Assembly (NCBI GenBank): GCA_963797675.1
Contig: CAWCQQ010000004.1
Span: 1-64,000, forward strand
Source: DASQPR01 sp963797675
Lineage (GTDB): Bacteria; Actinomycetota; Actinomycetes; Mycobacteriales; Micromonosporaceae
Reading direction: 5' to 3'
Length of the DNA: 64,000 nucleotides
Shown: positions 26,550 through 35,415 of the stretch, piece after piece
Layout: every line of letters starts with the position of its first letter
Numbering within the stretch: position 1 is the first letter of the stretch
The notes under the pieces: generated by a model
The model's database searches: none
The model's input: only the letters and a program-made list of their open reading frames with translations
Told to the model about the DNA's origin: nothing
Program-made: the position numbers and the translations under genes

Positions 26550-26690
26550 CAACGGACCTGTCGTCGCGAACTTCTCGACCGGACCCTGGTCTGGAACGAA
26601 GGTCACCTGCGCCACCGCATGCGCCAGTTCGAGCTTCACTACAACCAGCACCCACCAGGCGATACGTCAGGCCGCCCGGCGACCCGCTAG
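26550..26690 (+). pseudogene. C-terminal relic of an IS transposase (integrase core)
   Basis: The frame ending at TAG 26688-26690 reads RRELLDRTLVWNEGHLRH, then RMRQFELHYNQH. This is the last part of a DDE integrase-core transposase of the IS481/IS3 type, where RRELLDR...HYNxHRPH is usual. After HYNQH the sequence diverges (PPGDTSGRPATR). No upstream catalytic part and no terminal inverted repeats are visible. It is a leftover of an insertion. Confidence 0.6.
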
Positions 26691-26711
26691 GCCTCGTTCG
26701 CGGAGGCGGGG

Positions 26712-27332
26712 TTACTCGTTGGGTTGGGGGGCGCGGCTGGTCTGCTCGAAGCCGTAGTACAGCGCGATGATCAGATGCAATGTCAGGCAAGCGATGGCAC
26801 TGATCAAGGCGACAACGATCGTCAACCCGTACAACGTAAGACCGATAACCGTGAACCTTATAAGCGAACGACGCACCACGACCGGGTCGACCTCCTGGGC
26901 CAGCAACGCCGGACGGCGGGCCACATATCCATAGAGCGCCGAGAAACACAACGCCATCGCGAGCATGACCAACGAGTAGATCAGAGCCGCGGTCCGGCCG
27001 TCCGGCCCTCCCGCGGTCAGGTACTCCGATAACAGTGCCGTGGTGAAAGGTATCGCGGCGACGCACATCAATAGCAGAAGGTTCAGGAACATCACCAGCC
27101 GGTCGACGACGCCGATCAGGGCGAAGACGGCGTGGTGATTGACCCAAATGATGCCGATGGCCAGAAAGCTCGCGACGTAAGCGAACAGTGCTGGCCACTC
27201 GTGTCCGAGCGCGTGTGCAAGTGAACCCTTGAGTGTGTCTCGCGCCGGCACAACCAGGTCCAGCACGAGCAACGTGATTGCGATGGAGAGCACGCCGTCA
27301 CTGAAGGCTTCGGTACGGTTCGTCTTGTTCAT
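26712..27332 (-). CDS. TMEM175/DUF1211-family membrane protein (putative potassium channel)
   Basis: A 206-residue, six-helix membrane protein. The N-terminus MNKTNRTEAFSDGVLSIAIT carries the R...FSDGV signature of the TMEM175 family, whose bacterial members form potassium-selective tetrameric channels with a leucine/isoleucine filter. IIWVNHHAVFALI and TTALLSEYL are also typical. Its ATG overlaps the stop of the truncated acyl-CoA synthetase frame in an ATGA, with GGGGAGG upstream inside that frame. Translation is therefore probably coupled to the upstream fragment. Confidence 0.88.
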   Translation of the reverse strand: MNKTNRTEAFSDGVLSIAITLLVLDLVVPARDTLKGSLAHALGHEWPALFAYVASFLAIGIIWVNHHAVFALIGVVDRLVMFLNLLLLMCVAAIPFTTALLSEYLTAGGPDGRTAALIYSLVMLAMALCFSALYGYVARRPALLAQEVDPVVVRRSLIRFTVIGLTLYGLTIVVALISAIACLTLHLIIALYYGFEQTSRAPQPNE

Positions 27333-27655
27333 GCCAGGCAGTACCTCCCCGCTCCAATGTCCAGTTGTGGATCCAGCGGGACGGCGTCGGCGCCCGCTTT
27401 CCAGGTAGCGAGCAAACCCACGACGAATTCAGGCCGGTTGTCACTCAAGATGGCGACTCGGTCGCCGGCACCGATCCCGGCGTCGCCGAACCGGCGGGCA
27501 AACATGTCGGCCCGCTCGGCGAGATCGCGATAGGTGAAGCGGTCACCGCCACCCGCGACAGCGAGGGCGAGGTGGTCGGGGGTGCGCTGCATGTTGAGCT
27601 CGATCATCCGCTCGACACTGCACCGGCTGCCCGTGCTTGCAATGTGGGTCGTCAT
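27329..27655 (-). pseudogene. Truncated AMP-forming acyl-CoA synthetase (N-terminal fragment)
   Basis: A 108-residue frame starting at ATG 27655. It contains the first part of an ANL-family adenylating enzyme: RTPDHLALAVAGGGDRFTYR, then DLAERADMFARRFGDAGI, GDRVAILSDNRPEFVVGLLA and WKAGADAVPLDPQL. Full-length enzymes have 500-550 residues; here the frame ends in unrelated residues (DIGAGRYCLA) at an ATGA shared with the TMEM175 gene. The adenylation core and lid domain are missing, so it cannot be active. It may now serve as a leader that couples translation of the channel gene. Confidence 0.75.
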
Positions 27656-27819
27656 CCTGCCCCCCATCGTTGATCGTCGAGCACATGCCTCGCGATCGGA
27701 TCTCCCCACCGCAGTCCGGACCTGATCACACATTTGTCCGTCGCGCGGGAGTCGTCAGCCTCCTCGGAAGCGGAGGCCATCCCCCTATTCGTCGTCAGCG
27801 AAACCGGCAGATCGGAGAC

Positions 27820-27849
27820 TTGGACACATATAACTTATGTGCATATACC
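27820..27849 (+). promoter_or_regulatory. Promoter with an operator-like palindrome upstream of the DUF4331 gene
   Basis: TTGGAC (27820-27825) and TATACC (27844-27849) are separated by 18 bp. That spacer contains most of the inverted repeat CACATA-N5-TATGTG (27825-27841). The patch is A/T-rich against a G/C-rich background. A repressor binding here would block RNA polymerase. The DUF4331 start is about 95 bp downstream. Confidence 0.45.
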
Positions 27850-27943
27850 GCGGCTTCTACGTCATTTGCCCGCTCAGTGCGCCTGGTCGGCTTTCCGCTG
27901 GTAAATTTACTTGCGGTCCCGTCGTCGAACGGAGGTACCAGCG

Positions 27944-28969
27944 ATGTCTCATCACCTCGACACCCCACTCGCGCGTCAAAACGGGCGGCTCTACCTTGAC
28001 GATCTTTATGTTTTCAACGGGGACGACGCTACGGTCCTCGTGATGGACGTCAACTCCACGATCACCGGTCCGGACATTCAAGCGGGGCTACATCCAGAAG
28101 CTCGTTATGAGTTCAAGATCCATGTGGACGGCCAGCAGTTTGAGACCTTGACGCTGCGCGTTGCCGCTGACCGCGAGCCTGGAACCGATGGCACACAGGA
28201 AATCACTTTGCACAGCCTCGAGGGCGACGACGCTCGCGACGACACCGCAACCGGCAGACTAGTCGCCCGCGGTCGAGCCGGCGAGGACCTGGTTGGCGAT
28301 GGTGTGCGAGTGTGGACCGACCGGGTTATCGACCCGTTCTACATTGACCTCGGCCAATTGGCGACGATCAACTCGGCCGTGGCGAAGGGCGGCAAAGTTG
28401 ACCGCTCTGCTTGGGACCCGCAGCACGCAACGAACTCGTTCGCGAACACGACCGTGCAAGCGATCGTAGTCGAGGTCCCGCACCAACACCCTCTCATGCG
28501 ACCAGGAACTCCGGTAAGCGTGTGGGCCGCGACGAAGTTGGCCACCGACGCGGGCGGATGGCGTCAGATCAACCGCTTCGGGCATCCAATGATGTGGCCC
28601 ATCTTCTGGCCTACCGATACGGACTTCTCCAACCCGGCCAACGACCGCCATCCATCCGACGACCTGGACGCCGCAGGCAAGTACATAGCCGACCAGATCA
28701 GCGCATTCGTGGCGGCCAACGGAAACTCGGCGGATCCGCAGGGCTACGGCTGGACGGTCGCCCAGCGCCTGCTGCCGGACGTAATGCCCTATCAGATCGG
28801 GACTCCGGCGACATTCGGGTTCGCCGGGATCAATGGTCGCACGCTAGCTGACAACGCCCCCGAGGTTATGTTCTCCCTCGTGCTGGGCACGGCGACACCG
28901 GACGCGTTCAAACCATCCGTCAACGAGTCACTGCACACGTCCGCGTTCCCTTACGTCGTCCGGCACTGA
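27944..28969 (+). CDS. DUF4331-family protein
   Basis: A 341-residue protein with GGAGG eight bases before ATG 27944. It begins SHHLDTPLARQNGRLYLDDL and continues YVFNGDDATVLVMDVN. This is the modified start of the DUF4331 family (normally SSHREAP...D.TDLYAF), followed by beta-rich segments and a C-terminal FGFAGINGRTLADNAPEVM. The family is found in bacterial cell envelopes and has no assigned activity. No signal peptide is visible here, unlike many relatives. It is transcribed alone from the palindrome-containing promoter. Confidence 0.78.
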   Translation: MSHHLDTPLARQNGRLYLDDLYVFNGDDATVLVMDVNSTITGPDIQAGLHPEARYEFKIHVDGQQFETLTLRVAADREPGTDGTQEITLHSLEGDDARDDTATGRLVARGRAGEDLVGDGVRVWTDRVIDPFYIDLGQLATINSAVAKGGKVDRSAWDPQHATNSFANTTVQAIVVEVPHQHPLMRPGTPVSVWAATKLATDAGGWRQINRFGHPMMWPIFWPTDTDFSNPANDRHPSDDLDAAGKYIADQISAFVAANGNSADPQGYGWTVAQRLLPDVMPYQIGTPATFGFAGINGRTLADNAPEVMFSLVLGTATPDAFKPSVNESLHTSAFPYVVRH

Positions 28970-29275
28970 TTTTGATGCTTCGCAAGCTGAGCGCTGGAGC
29001 GCTGCTGGTGGCTAACCACTCTTGTGTAAGTCGTGGTGCGGGGACTGATCGTCACGGTTGCCGGTACCGGCGCGGCGGCTACCGGCACGGGTATCGCAAT
29101 GACAGCCGCGACCCGTCGCCATCTTCATCACCATCGTCGCGGTCCCCGTCCTCGTCATCACCAGTACGCGTGCGAAGAGTACGGGATCCGCGTCCGCGCT
29201 CGGTGCTGACCGGTGGCTTGCCGCTGGCTCCCGAGTGGATCGTCGGATCGAGGGGTCGCCGCCCAGTCCTGACCG
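28970..29275. other. Gene-free interval with a possible membrane-protein remnant
   Basis: 306 bp between convergent genes. One plus-strand frame from about 29105 reads VAIFITIVAVPVLVITSTRA, a plausible transmembrane helix, but a stop lies just before it and no start codon is available. No terminator with a long stem was found. Confidence 0.25.
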
Positions 29276-30055
29276 TCAGCGGGCGGTCCAGCCGCCGTCG
29301 ACGAGCACCGTCTCGCCGGTAATCAGAGACGCGGCCGGGGACGCGAGGAACACCACGACGCCGGCCACCTCGATCGGCTCGCCCACGCGGTGCAGGGCGG
29401 CGATCCGCTCAACCACGTCGGCGTGGAACTCCGGGTCGGCCAGCACGTCGGCCGTGCCGGGCGTACGCACGAATGTCGGCGCGACCGCGTTGACCGTGAT
29501 CCCGTGCCGCCCCCACTCGACCGCCAGACACTTCGTCAGGTGCGCGAGCGCGGCCTTTGTCATGCAGTAGACCGACTCGCCGGGCAACGCGATCGCGCCG
29601 GCCTGGGAGCCGAGGTTCACGATCCGGCCGTACCCCTGGGCGATCATCACCCGCGCGGCGGCCTGGCTGGCGAAGAACGTGCCCTTGATGTTGACCGCGA
29701 GCATCCGGTCGAAGTCGGTCTCAGTGACGTCCTCGGCGGCCGCGCCCAACGCGATGCCGGCGTTGTTGACCAGGATGTCGAGCCGCCCGAACGTGTCGGT
29801 CACCGCGTCAATGGCCGGGCCGATCTGCTCCGTGCGGGCCACGTCCAACTGCAGCGGCAGCACGCGACGGCCGCGCGCCGCGATCTCCGCTGCCACACCG
29901 CCGTCCGCGTCGATGTCCCGTAGGCCGAGCGCGACGTCGGCGCCGGCCTCGGCCAACGCCAGCGCGATGGCGCGGCCCAGGCCGCGGGCCGCGCCGGTCA
30001 CCAGGGCGATCCGGTCCCTCACGTCGAACCTGGGCAGTGCCGCCTCGAAAGTCAT
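29276..30055 (-). CDS. Short-chain dehydrogenase/reductase (classical SDR)
   Basis: A 259-residue classical SDR. It has the cofactor motif TGAARGLGRAIALALAEAG, a DILVNNAGIALG strand, the catalytic serine in VNLGSQAGA and the active-site YCMTKAAL (YxxxK). The C-terminus SLITGETVLVDGGWTA is typical of glucose/sorbitol-type and 3-oxoacyl reductases. Asp/Arg residues after strand 2 (LRDIDADGG) suggest NAD preference. ATG 30055 has only a weak ribosome binding site; a longer frame reaches 30115 but adds non-SDR residues. The adjacent LacI-type regulator, which is broken, may have controlled it, suggesting sugar or polyol metabolism. Confidence 0.85.
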   Translation of the reverse strand: MTFEAALPRFDVRDRIALVTGAARGLGRAIALALAEAGADVALGLRDIDADGGVAAEIAARGRRVLPLQLDVARTEQIGPAIDAVTDTFGRLDILVNNAGIALGAAAEDVTETDFDRMLAVNIKGTFFASQAAARVMIAQGYGRIVNLGSQAGAIALPGESVYCMTKAALAHLTKCLAVEWGRHGITVNAVAPTFVRTPGTADVLADPEFHADVVERIAALHRVGEPIEVAGVVVFLASPAASLITGETVLVDGGWTAR

Positions 30056-30137
30056 GCGACGCAGCCTATGCGCAACGACCGGTCCAGCGTGAACGCCAGG
30101 TACATGGCGGCCCATTGGTTGCGGCGACCTGCCGATG

Positions 30138-31185
30138 CTAGGCGCGTCCGCTCGACCTGCCGTCGGATGCGGGACCGGTCGAATCGCGCACGGTCAGATG
30201 GGTAGGCAGCAGAACCTGTTTGCGCATGCCGGGTGCCGATCCGTCGTTGAGCCTGTCCAGCAGCATCGCGACGGCGACCTGGCCCGCGCGCTCGATCGGC
30301 GCGGTGATCGTTGTCAGTGGTGGATGGCAGAAATCGGCGCCGAAGATGTCGTCACATCCGACGATGCTGACCTCGGCCGGGACGCGGATGCCTCGCTCAT
30401 GCAGCCGGGTGAGCATGCCGATGGCGAGCAGGTCGTTGAACGCAACGCACGCGGTCGCGCCGGTGTTGATGAGGTAGTCGGCGGCCGCGGACCCCGAGGA
30501 CAGCGATGCGCGGAACGGACCGATTTTCGTGGTGGGCAGGTCGTGGCGCGTCATCGCCGAGCGCATGGCGCGCCAGCGTGCCTCGTTGGCCCAGGAGGTC
30601 ACCGGTCCGGAAACGTAGACGATGTCTCGATGTCCTAAAGACAACAGGTGCTCGACTGCCTGCGTGACGCCGTCGGGACTGTCGATGACGACGCTCTGCA
30701 CGTTGCTGACGTTGCGGTTGACGGTGACGATCGGCAACTCGATCGGCGACCTGCGCAAGCATCGCCTCCGATAGTCGCGACGCAGCCAGGATGGCGCCGT
30801 CGATCGAATGGCGCATCTTGTGCAGGAGGCTCACTTCGAGCTCGGGTGAGTCTTCAGTGTCGATCAGCAACTGGGCGTAGCCGCCGGCTCGGAGCTGATG
30901 CTGGGTGCCGCGGATCAGGCCGAAATAGAACGGGTTCGTCACGCCCGACACCAGCACGGCGATTATTTCGGTCCGTCCTGAGGCCAGCGCCCGTGCCTGC
31001 GGGTTGGGTGCGTAGTTGAGTTCGCGCGCGGCGGTCTGGATCCGGTCGCGAGTAACGGGGTTGACCCGGCCCGGCCGGCTCAGCGCACGGGACACGGTCG
31101 AGGCGGCGACACCGGTCAGGGCCGCAATGTCGTTGATGGTGACGCGCTTCGTCGGACTACTCGGCGCTCCGCTGGACTCATGCAC
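30138..31185 (-). pseudogene. LacI-family transcriptional regulator with a frameshift
   Basis: The N-terminal helix-turn-helix is intact (RVTINDIAALTGVAASTVSR, then ALSRPGRVNPVTRDR), and the periplasmic-binding-protein-like ligand domain begins well (EIIAVLVSGVTNPFYFGLIR). At about 30736-30741 one extra base shifts the frame. Removing it gives LAQVADRLPIVTVNR and the reading continues through HLLSLGHRDIVYVSGP and AEVSIVGCDDI to a stop at 30138. The total would be about 349 residues, normal for LacI proteins. I take GTG 31185 as start, without a good ribosome binding site. As sequenced the regulator is truncated. A GTTGC-C-GCAAC palindrome at 31225-31235 could be its operator. Confidence 0.85.
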
Positions 31186-31489
31186 GAGTTCAAGAAGACC
31201 AAATGTGACAACACATGGCAATCGGTTGCCGCAACGTTTCCGCTGTTGATCCGGTCGGCTTCGGGCGCATCGTGGCGACGCCTCGATCGCGCGTGTCGAC
31301 TGGCGCTTGGCACTGTCGACGACTTTTTCGGCGCCGCCACTGGCCGGCGCACCCGCGTACGCCCGGCGTACCTGTCGTCGATCGGAGGCGACCCCGCGCC
31401 GCGCCGGCGGACCGTCGATCCGATGGAGTTCCTCCGGTTGCACCCCGAGGTCCGGTCTGTTTCACCTTTGGCAAATAGATGGCAATCTC

Positions 31490-31518
31490 TTGACGGCTTT
31501 GTCACGCGAGCGTTAAGT
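31490..31518 (+). promoter_or_regulatory. Sigma70-like promoter upstream of the FN3/F5-8C protein gene
   Basis: TTGACG, 17 bp, TTAAGT, followed by an untranslated leader of about 150 bp before ATG 31672. The rest of the interval 31186-31671 has no supported gene. Confidence 0.45.
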
Positions 31519-31671
31519 CAGCTCCTAACAACGGCTTACACGCAGGCATAAGAGCAACTCAGGCCCTGCTCACGCCGTTCATCTCGCTGGCCGCGCGACG
31601 CTTCTGGCCGCCCTGATTCGCGCCCTTGCACGCCTGGATCTTTTGCGATAGATCGATCGATGGGAGCTCAC

Positions 31672-33531
31672 ATGAGTAAGGCGCATCGACACGTACTAGC
31701 GACCGGAGCAGCCATGCTGATCCTCGGTTCGCTCGGCATTGTCGGCACACCGGCGACAGCGTCGCCTGCGAGCGGTCGGACATCGGCAATTGCGGCCGCG
31801 GCGGTGCCGCCGGCGCCGGCCGGTGACGAACTCACCGCCAACCCGGATTCCTCGATTACGATCACGTGGCCCGCCAGCCCGGGCGCGACCAGCTACAACC
31901 TCTACCGGGGCACGGCCTCGGGCGGCGAAGGCAACACGCCGATCGCGACGACGACCCAGACGACGTACACGGACAAGAATCTCAGTCCGACCCCGATCTA
32001 CTTCTATGAGATCAGTGCGGTCAACGCCTCCGGCGAATCGGCCCGGACGCCTGAGGATGCATCAAAAACGCCGCCGCCCATCAGCACCGGCGGCAACGTC
32101 GCCGGCGTTCCGTCCGGCAACGGTGAGGTCTACTACGCCAAGGACGCGCTCCTCGGCGGATTCGACTGGTTCCAGACGCTCACCGGTTGGTTCCCGGAGG
32201 TCCTCGGTTCCTCGGCCGCCGCATCGCCCGGCGGGCGGGTCGTGGACATGGCCTACGCGGATGAAGGCACCATGACCTTCAACAATGTGGTCGTACCATC
32301 CAGCGGCCTGTACACGATCGACTGGCGGTATGCATTCCAGGGCGGCCTGTTCCCGGCGGTCAAGAACCGGCAGATGGGATTGGAGGTCAACGGCACCGTC
32401 ATCACGACCACCGAGCGGTTCCCGATCACCGGCAGCTTCGAGACCTACGAGGACTCGTTCCTGCAGGCGCACCTGAACGCGGGCGTGAACTCCGTCAGCC
32501 TGCTGGCGGTCAGCGACCACGGCGTGTCCCGGGCCGATGAGCTGACCGTCACACCGGCCGGCGCATCGGTTCCGGCCGGGCCGACCAACCTGGCCGTCGA
32601 GCCGGGCGACACCACCGCGACCCTGACCTGGACGGCAGCGACCAGCGGCGCGCCGACGTCGTACACCATCTACCGGGGAACGGTCTCCGACGGCGAGGCC
32701 AACGCACCGGTCGGCACCACGAGCGGCAACACCACCACGTTCACCGACAGCGGCCTGAAGGACGGCACCACCTACTTCTACAACGTGGCCGCCAACAACG
32801 CCGTCGGGGTGTCCCCGGACTCCAACGAGGTCACCGTGACACCGGCGAAAACCGGCACCGCTCCCCCGACGCCAGCCGGTCTGGCCGCCACGGCCGGCAA
32901 CGGTTCGGCCGCACTGACCTGGACCGCCAGCACCGGGGCGACCGGCTACAGCATCTACCGCGGGACCGCACCCGGCGCCGAGGCCGCGACCGCGATCGCA
33001 ACCGCCACATCGACGACATTCACCGACGTCGGGCTGGTCAACGGCACCACCTACTACTACAAGGTCGCCGCGAGTAACGCAAGCGGCACCTCGGGCACGT
33101 CGAACGAGGCCAGCGCCACGCCGTCCGGTTCGGGTGGCGGCGGAGGCGGCCTGCTCTCACAAGGTCATCCCGCCACCGCCTCATCACTGGAAAACTCCGG
33201 CCACCCGGCGTCGTACGCCGTCGACGGCGACACCACCACCCGCTGGTCCAGCGCGTACAGCGATCCGCAATGGCTCGAGGTGGACCTTGGCGCCACGCAC
33301 GCCATCAGCCAGGTCACCATCGACTGGCAGACCGCCTACGCGACGGCCTTCCAGATCCAGACGTCCACCGACGGAACCACCTGGACCACGATCTATTCCA
33401 CCACGACAAGCAGCGGCGGCATCCAGACCCTGCCGGTCACCGGCAGCGGCCGCTACATCCGGATGTACGGCACCCATCGGGCCACCGGATACGGCTATTC
33501 GATCTGGGAGTTCCAGGTCTTCGGCATCTGA
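31672..33531 (+). CDS. Secreted multi-domain protein with FN3 domains and a C-terminal F5/8-type C domain
   Basis: A 619-residue exported protein. A signal peptide of about 31 residues (TGAAMLILGSLGIVGTPATA) is followed by a first FN3 domain, which shows SYNLYRGTASGGEGNTPIAT. Next comes a jelly-roll of the CBM35/CBM6 type (about 145-300, YTIDWRYAFQGGLF). Two further FN3 domains (about 300-490) repeat YTIYRGTVSDGEA and GYSIYRGTAPGAEA. After a Gly-rich linker there is a discoidin/F5-8C (CBM32-like) domain with HPASYAVDGDTTTRWSSAYS and WLEVDLGATHAI. No catalytic domain is present. Likely a carbohydrate- or cell-surface-binding protein. GGGAG is spaced for ATG 31672 rather than 31660. Confidence 0.85.
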   Translation: MSKAHRHVLATGAAMLILGSLGIVGTPATASPASGRTSAIAAAAVPPAPAGDELTANPDSSITITWPASPGATSYNLYRGTASGGEGNTPIATTTQTTYTDKNLSPTPIYFYEISAVNASGESARTPEDASKTPPPISTGGNVAGVPSGNGEVYYAKDALLGGFDWFQTLTGWFPEVLGSSAAASPGGRVVDMAYADEGTMTFNNVVVPSSGLYTIDWRYAFQGGLFPAVKNRQMGLEVNGTVITTTERFPITGSFETYEDSFLQAHLNAGVNSVSLLAVSDHGVSRADELTVTPAGASVPAGPTNLAVEPGDTTATLTWTAATSGAPTSYTIYRGTVSDGEANAPVGTTSGNTTTFTDSGLKDGTTYFYNVAANNAVGVSPDSNEVTVTPAKTGTAPPTPAGLAATAGNGSAALTWTASTGATGYSIYRGTAPGAEAATAIATATSTTFTDVGLVNGTTYYYKVAASNASGTSGTSNEASATPSGSGGGGGGLLSQGHPATASSLENSGHPASYAVDGDTTTRWSSAYSDPQWLEVDLGATHAISQVTIDWQTAYATAFQIQTSTDGTTWTTIYSTTTSSGGIQTLPVTGSGRYIRMYGTHRATGYGYSIWEFQVFGI

Positions 33532-33571
33532 TGTGTCAGGCCGCGAGCGCCCGCGCTCGCGGCCTGACACA
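33532..33571 (+). terminator. Long perfect hairpin directly after the stop codon
   Basis: An 18-bp perfect stem (33532-33549 with 33554-33571) with a CCCG loop, beginning on the base after the TGA of the FN3/F5-8C gene. Confidence 0.85.
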
Positions 33572-33633
33572 CGGGCGACAAACCGATCCGGCAATCGACG
33601 CCGCCGGCCAACAGCACACCGAAGGACACGAGC

Positions 33634-35247
33634 ATGGACGTAGAAGACCTTAAAGGCGTCGTCATGAGTCGGCGGTCGGCTCTCAAACGAACCGCCGCCG
33701 GCGCATTCCTCATTTCCCAGGCCTCGCGCCTCGAACAACTCGCGACGCCGGTCGTGCGACCGGCGGTCGCGGCCGCGGCGTTCTCCGACATCCAGTTCGC
33801 CATGGGCAACCTGATCAACCCGGCCCAAGTCGCCAACGATGGTGCCGGCCCGGTCACGGTACAGTTCCCGCCGGTCTACGCCCTCCTGCTCCCGGCCAAG
33901 CTGACCCGGACCCCGACCGTCACCGAAAAACACTTGCTGGGCCACGTCCTCTACACCATCGAGGACAACTTCGCCGCCGACCCGTCCGGGGTACTCATCT
34001 TCTCGGTCTCCTACGGACTGCCGTACTTCAACCGGCTGCCGCAATCGGTGGTCCGCTCCCACATCCCCCGGCTGCTCTCCGATCCGAGCCGGTTCGCGCT
34101 GGAGGAGGCCGTCCCGTCGCCGACCGATGTCGTCCGCGGTCAGGTCGGTGGCCCGAACGCGCTGAATCCGGGCATCACCAAGGATCGGTTCAACGTCAAC
34201 GTCGCGATCGAGAACAACGACATGCTGTTCCACTTCCGCAGTGACTCGATCGCCAACCTGACGTCCGTGAGCCTCTGGCTCCAGGGAAGCAACAACCTCA
34301 ACGGCAAGAAGGTATCCTCCCCCAACTTCAGCGGGCTGATCACCTACGGCACGTCGCGCCTGCAATTCGTCCAGGCCGGCCTGCCGCGTAAGTTGGCCGA
34401 CCAGTCCGGGTTCGAGTTCGCGACGCGGATGAACCCGCATTCGTCGATGGCCATGGGCTTTGTCGACCAACAGGTCAACGCGGCCGGGCCGGCCGAGATC
34501 TGCACGTTCGCCGGGAACTCGTCGGCCATGCTGACCGATGCCGATGCCGGCGACTACTTCGACAACGGATCCATTGCCCACTTCTCGCACAACATCGAGG
34601 ACCTGTACCAGTTCTACAGCACCCCGGGCCAGGATCCCCGACGACCCGAAGGTGAACCGTTCACCGAGAGATGCCAGTACATGTTCCGGTCCAATCAGCT
34701 GGGAACCAGCAATGGAATCCCGGCCGCGGGCAACGCCGATCAGTACACCGACGGCGGAGGCCCCGCGTACATCAACAACGTCTTCCAGGGGACCACCGCG
34801 GCCGCGGCCGGTGCCCAGGACAGTGCCGGGGCGTTCACGCCGACCAACGCGACGATCAACGCCACCTTCGCCGGCGAACCCCGCATCGGCCATGAAGCCG
34901 CCCTGCAACAGATCTCGCGCGCGCCCGACGGCACCCCGATGCACATCCGTGCCGACGGTCCCGGCCTCGATGGCATGGACGTGCCCTCCTTCGCGACCTA
35001 CCCCGGCAAAACCGTGCTCCCGGCAGGTAGCCCACAGTTCAAACTGCAGTTCCTGATCTACGTGCCCACCGCCGACTTCTTCGCCCGGATGCGCGGCGCC
35101 CAAGCCGCGCAGAATCTGCAGAAGCAGTATCTCCAGGGCTCGGATAGCGATAACGGTCTCGAACGATTCATCACTGCGACCCGGCGGCAGAACTTCCTCG
35201 TCCCACCTCGCCGAAACCGGGCATTCCCGCTCACTGAACTGTCCTGA
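33634..35247 (+). CDS. Tat-exported protein, DUF7405/Dyp-peroxidase-like
   Basis: A 537-residue protein with a twin-arginine signal: SRRSALKRTAAGAFLIS at about residues 12-28, then AVAAAA. The mature part starts with NPAQVANDGAGPVTVQFPPV. It contains GVLIFSVSYGLPYFNRLP, AAGPAEICTFAGNSSAML, a histidine-bearing NGSIAHFSHNIEDL and EPFTERCQYMFRSNQLG. This order resembles the DUF7405-type Tat proteins, which look distantly like Dyp peroxidases, with the His as possible heme ligand. That identification is from memory and moderate. Start 33634 has GAAGGA upstream; ATG 33664 is an alternative. It follows another exported protein but is separated from it by a terminator. Confidence 0.65.
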   Translation: MDVEDLKGVVMSRRSALKRTAAGAFLISQASRLEQLATPVVRPAVAAAAFSDIQFAMGNLINPAQVANDGAGPVTVQFPPVYALLLPAKLTRTPTVTEKHLLGHVLYTIEDNFAADPSGVLIFSVSYGLPYFNRLPQSVVRSHIPRLLSDPSRFALEEAVPSPTDVVRGQVGGPNALNPGITKDRFNVNVAIENNDMLFHFRSDSIANLTSVSLWLQGSNNLNGKKVSSPNFSGLITYGTSRLQFVQAGLPRKLADQSGFEFATRMNPHSSMAMGFVDQQVNAAGPAEICTFAGNSSAMLTDADAGDYFDNGSIAHFSHNIEDLYQFYSTPGQDPRRPEGEPFTERCQYMFRSNQLGTSNGIPAAGNADQYTDGGGPAYINNVFQGTTAAAAGAQDSAGAFTPTNATINATFAGEPRIGHEAALQQISRAPDGTPMHIRADGPGLDGMDVPSFATYPGKTVLPAGSPQFKLQFLIYVPTADFFARMRGAQAAQNLQKQYLQGSDSDNGLERFITATRRQNFLVPPRRNRAFPLTELS

Positions 35248-35415
35248 CCACCCGACCGTGCACAATCACTCTCGGCTGCTGCGACACGAACTCACCAGCC
35301 CAGGACAGCGCACGACCGAGATCACCTACGTGGCTCCACGGACCCAGCGCACCGCAACCCCGATGGACGGCGCAGCCTTGTACACCGTCGCTGCTCGCGC
35401 GCACGCCCGCGCGGG

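Noticed and set aside
33184..35265. 693-residue minus-strand open frame opposite the FN3/F5-8C and Tat-exported protein genes
   Set aside because: It spans two well-supported genes and a terminator on the other strand; Arg/Gly/Val-rich with no domain.
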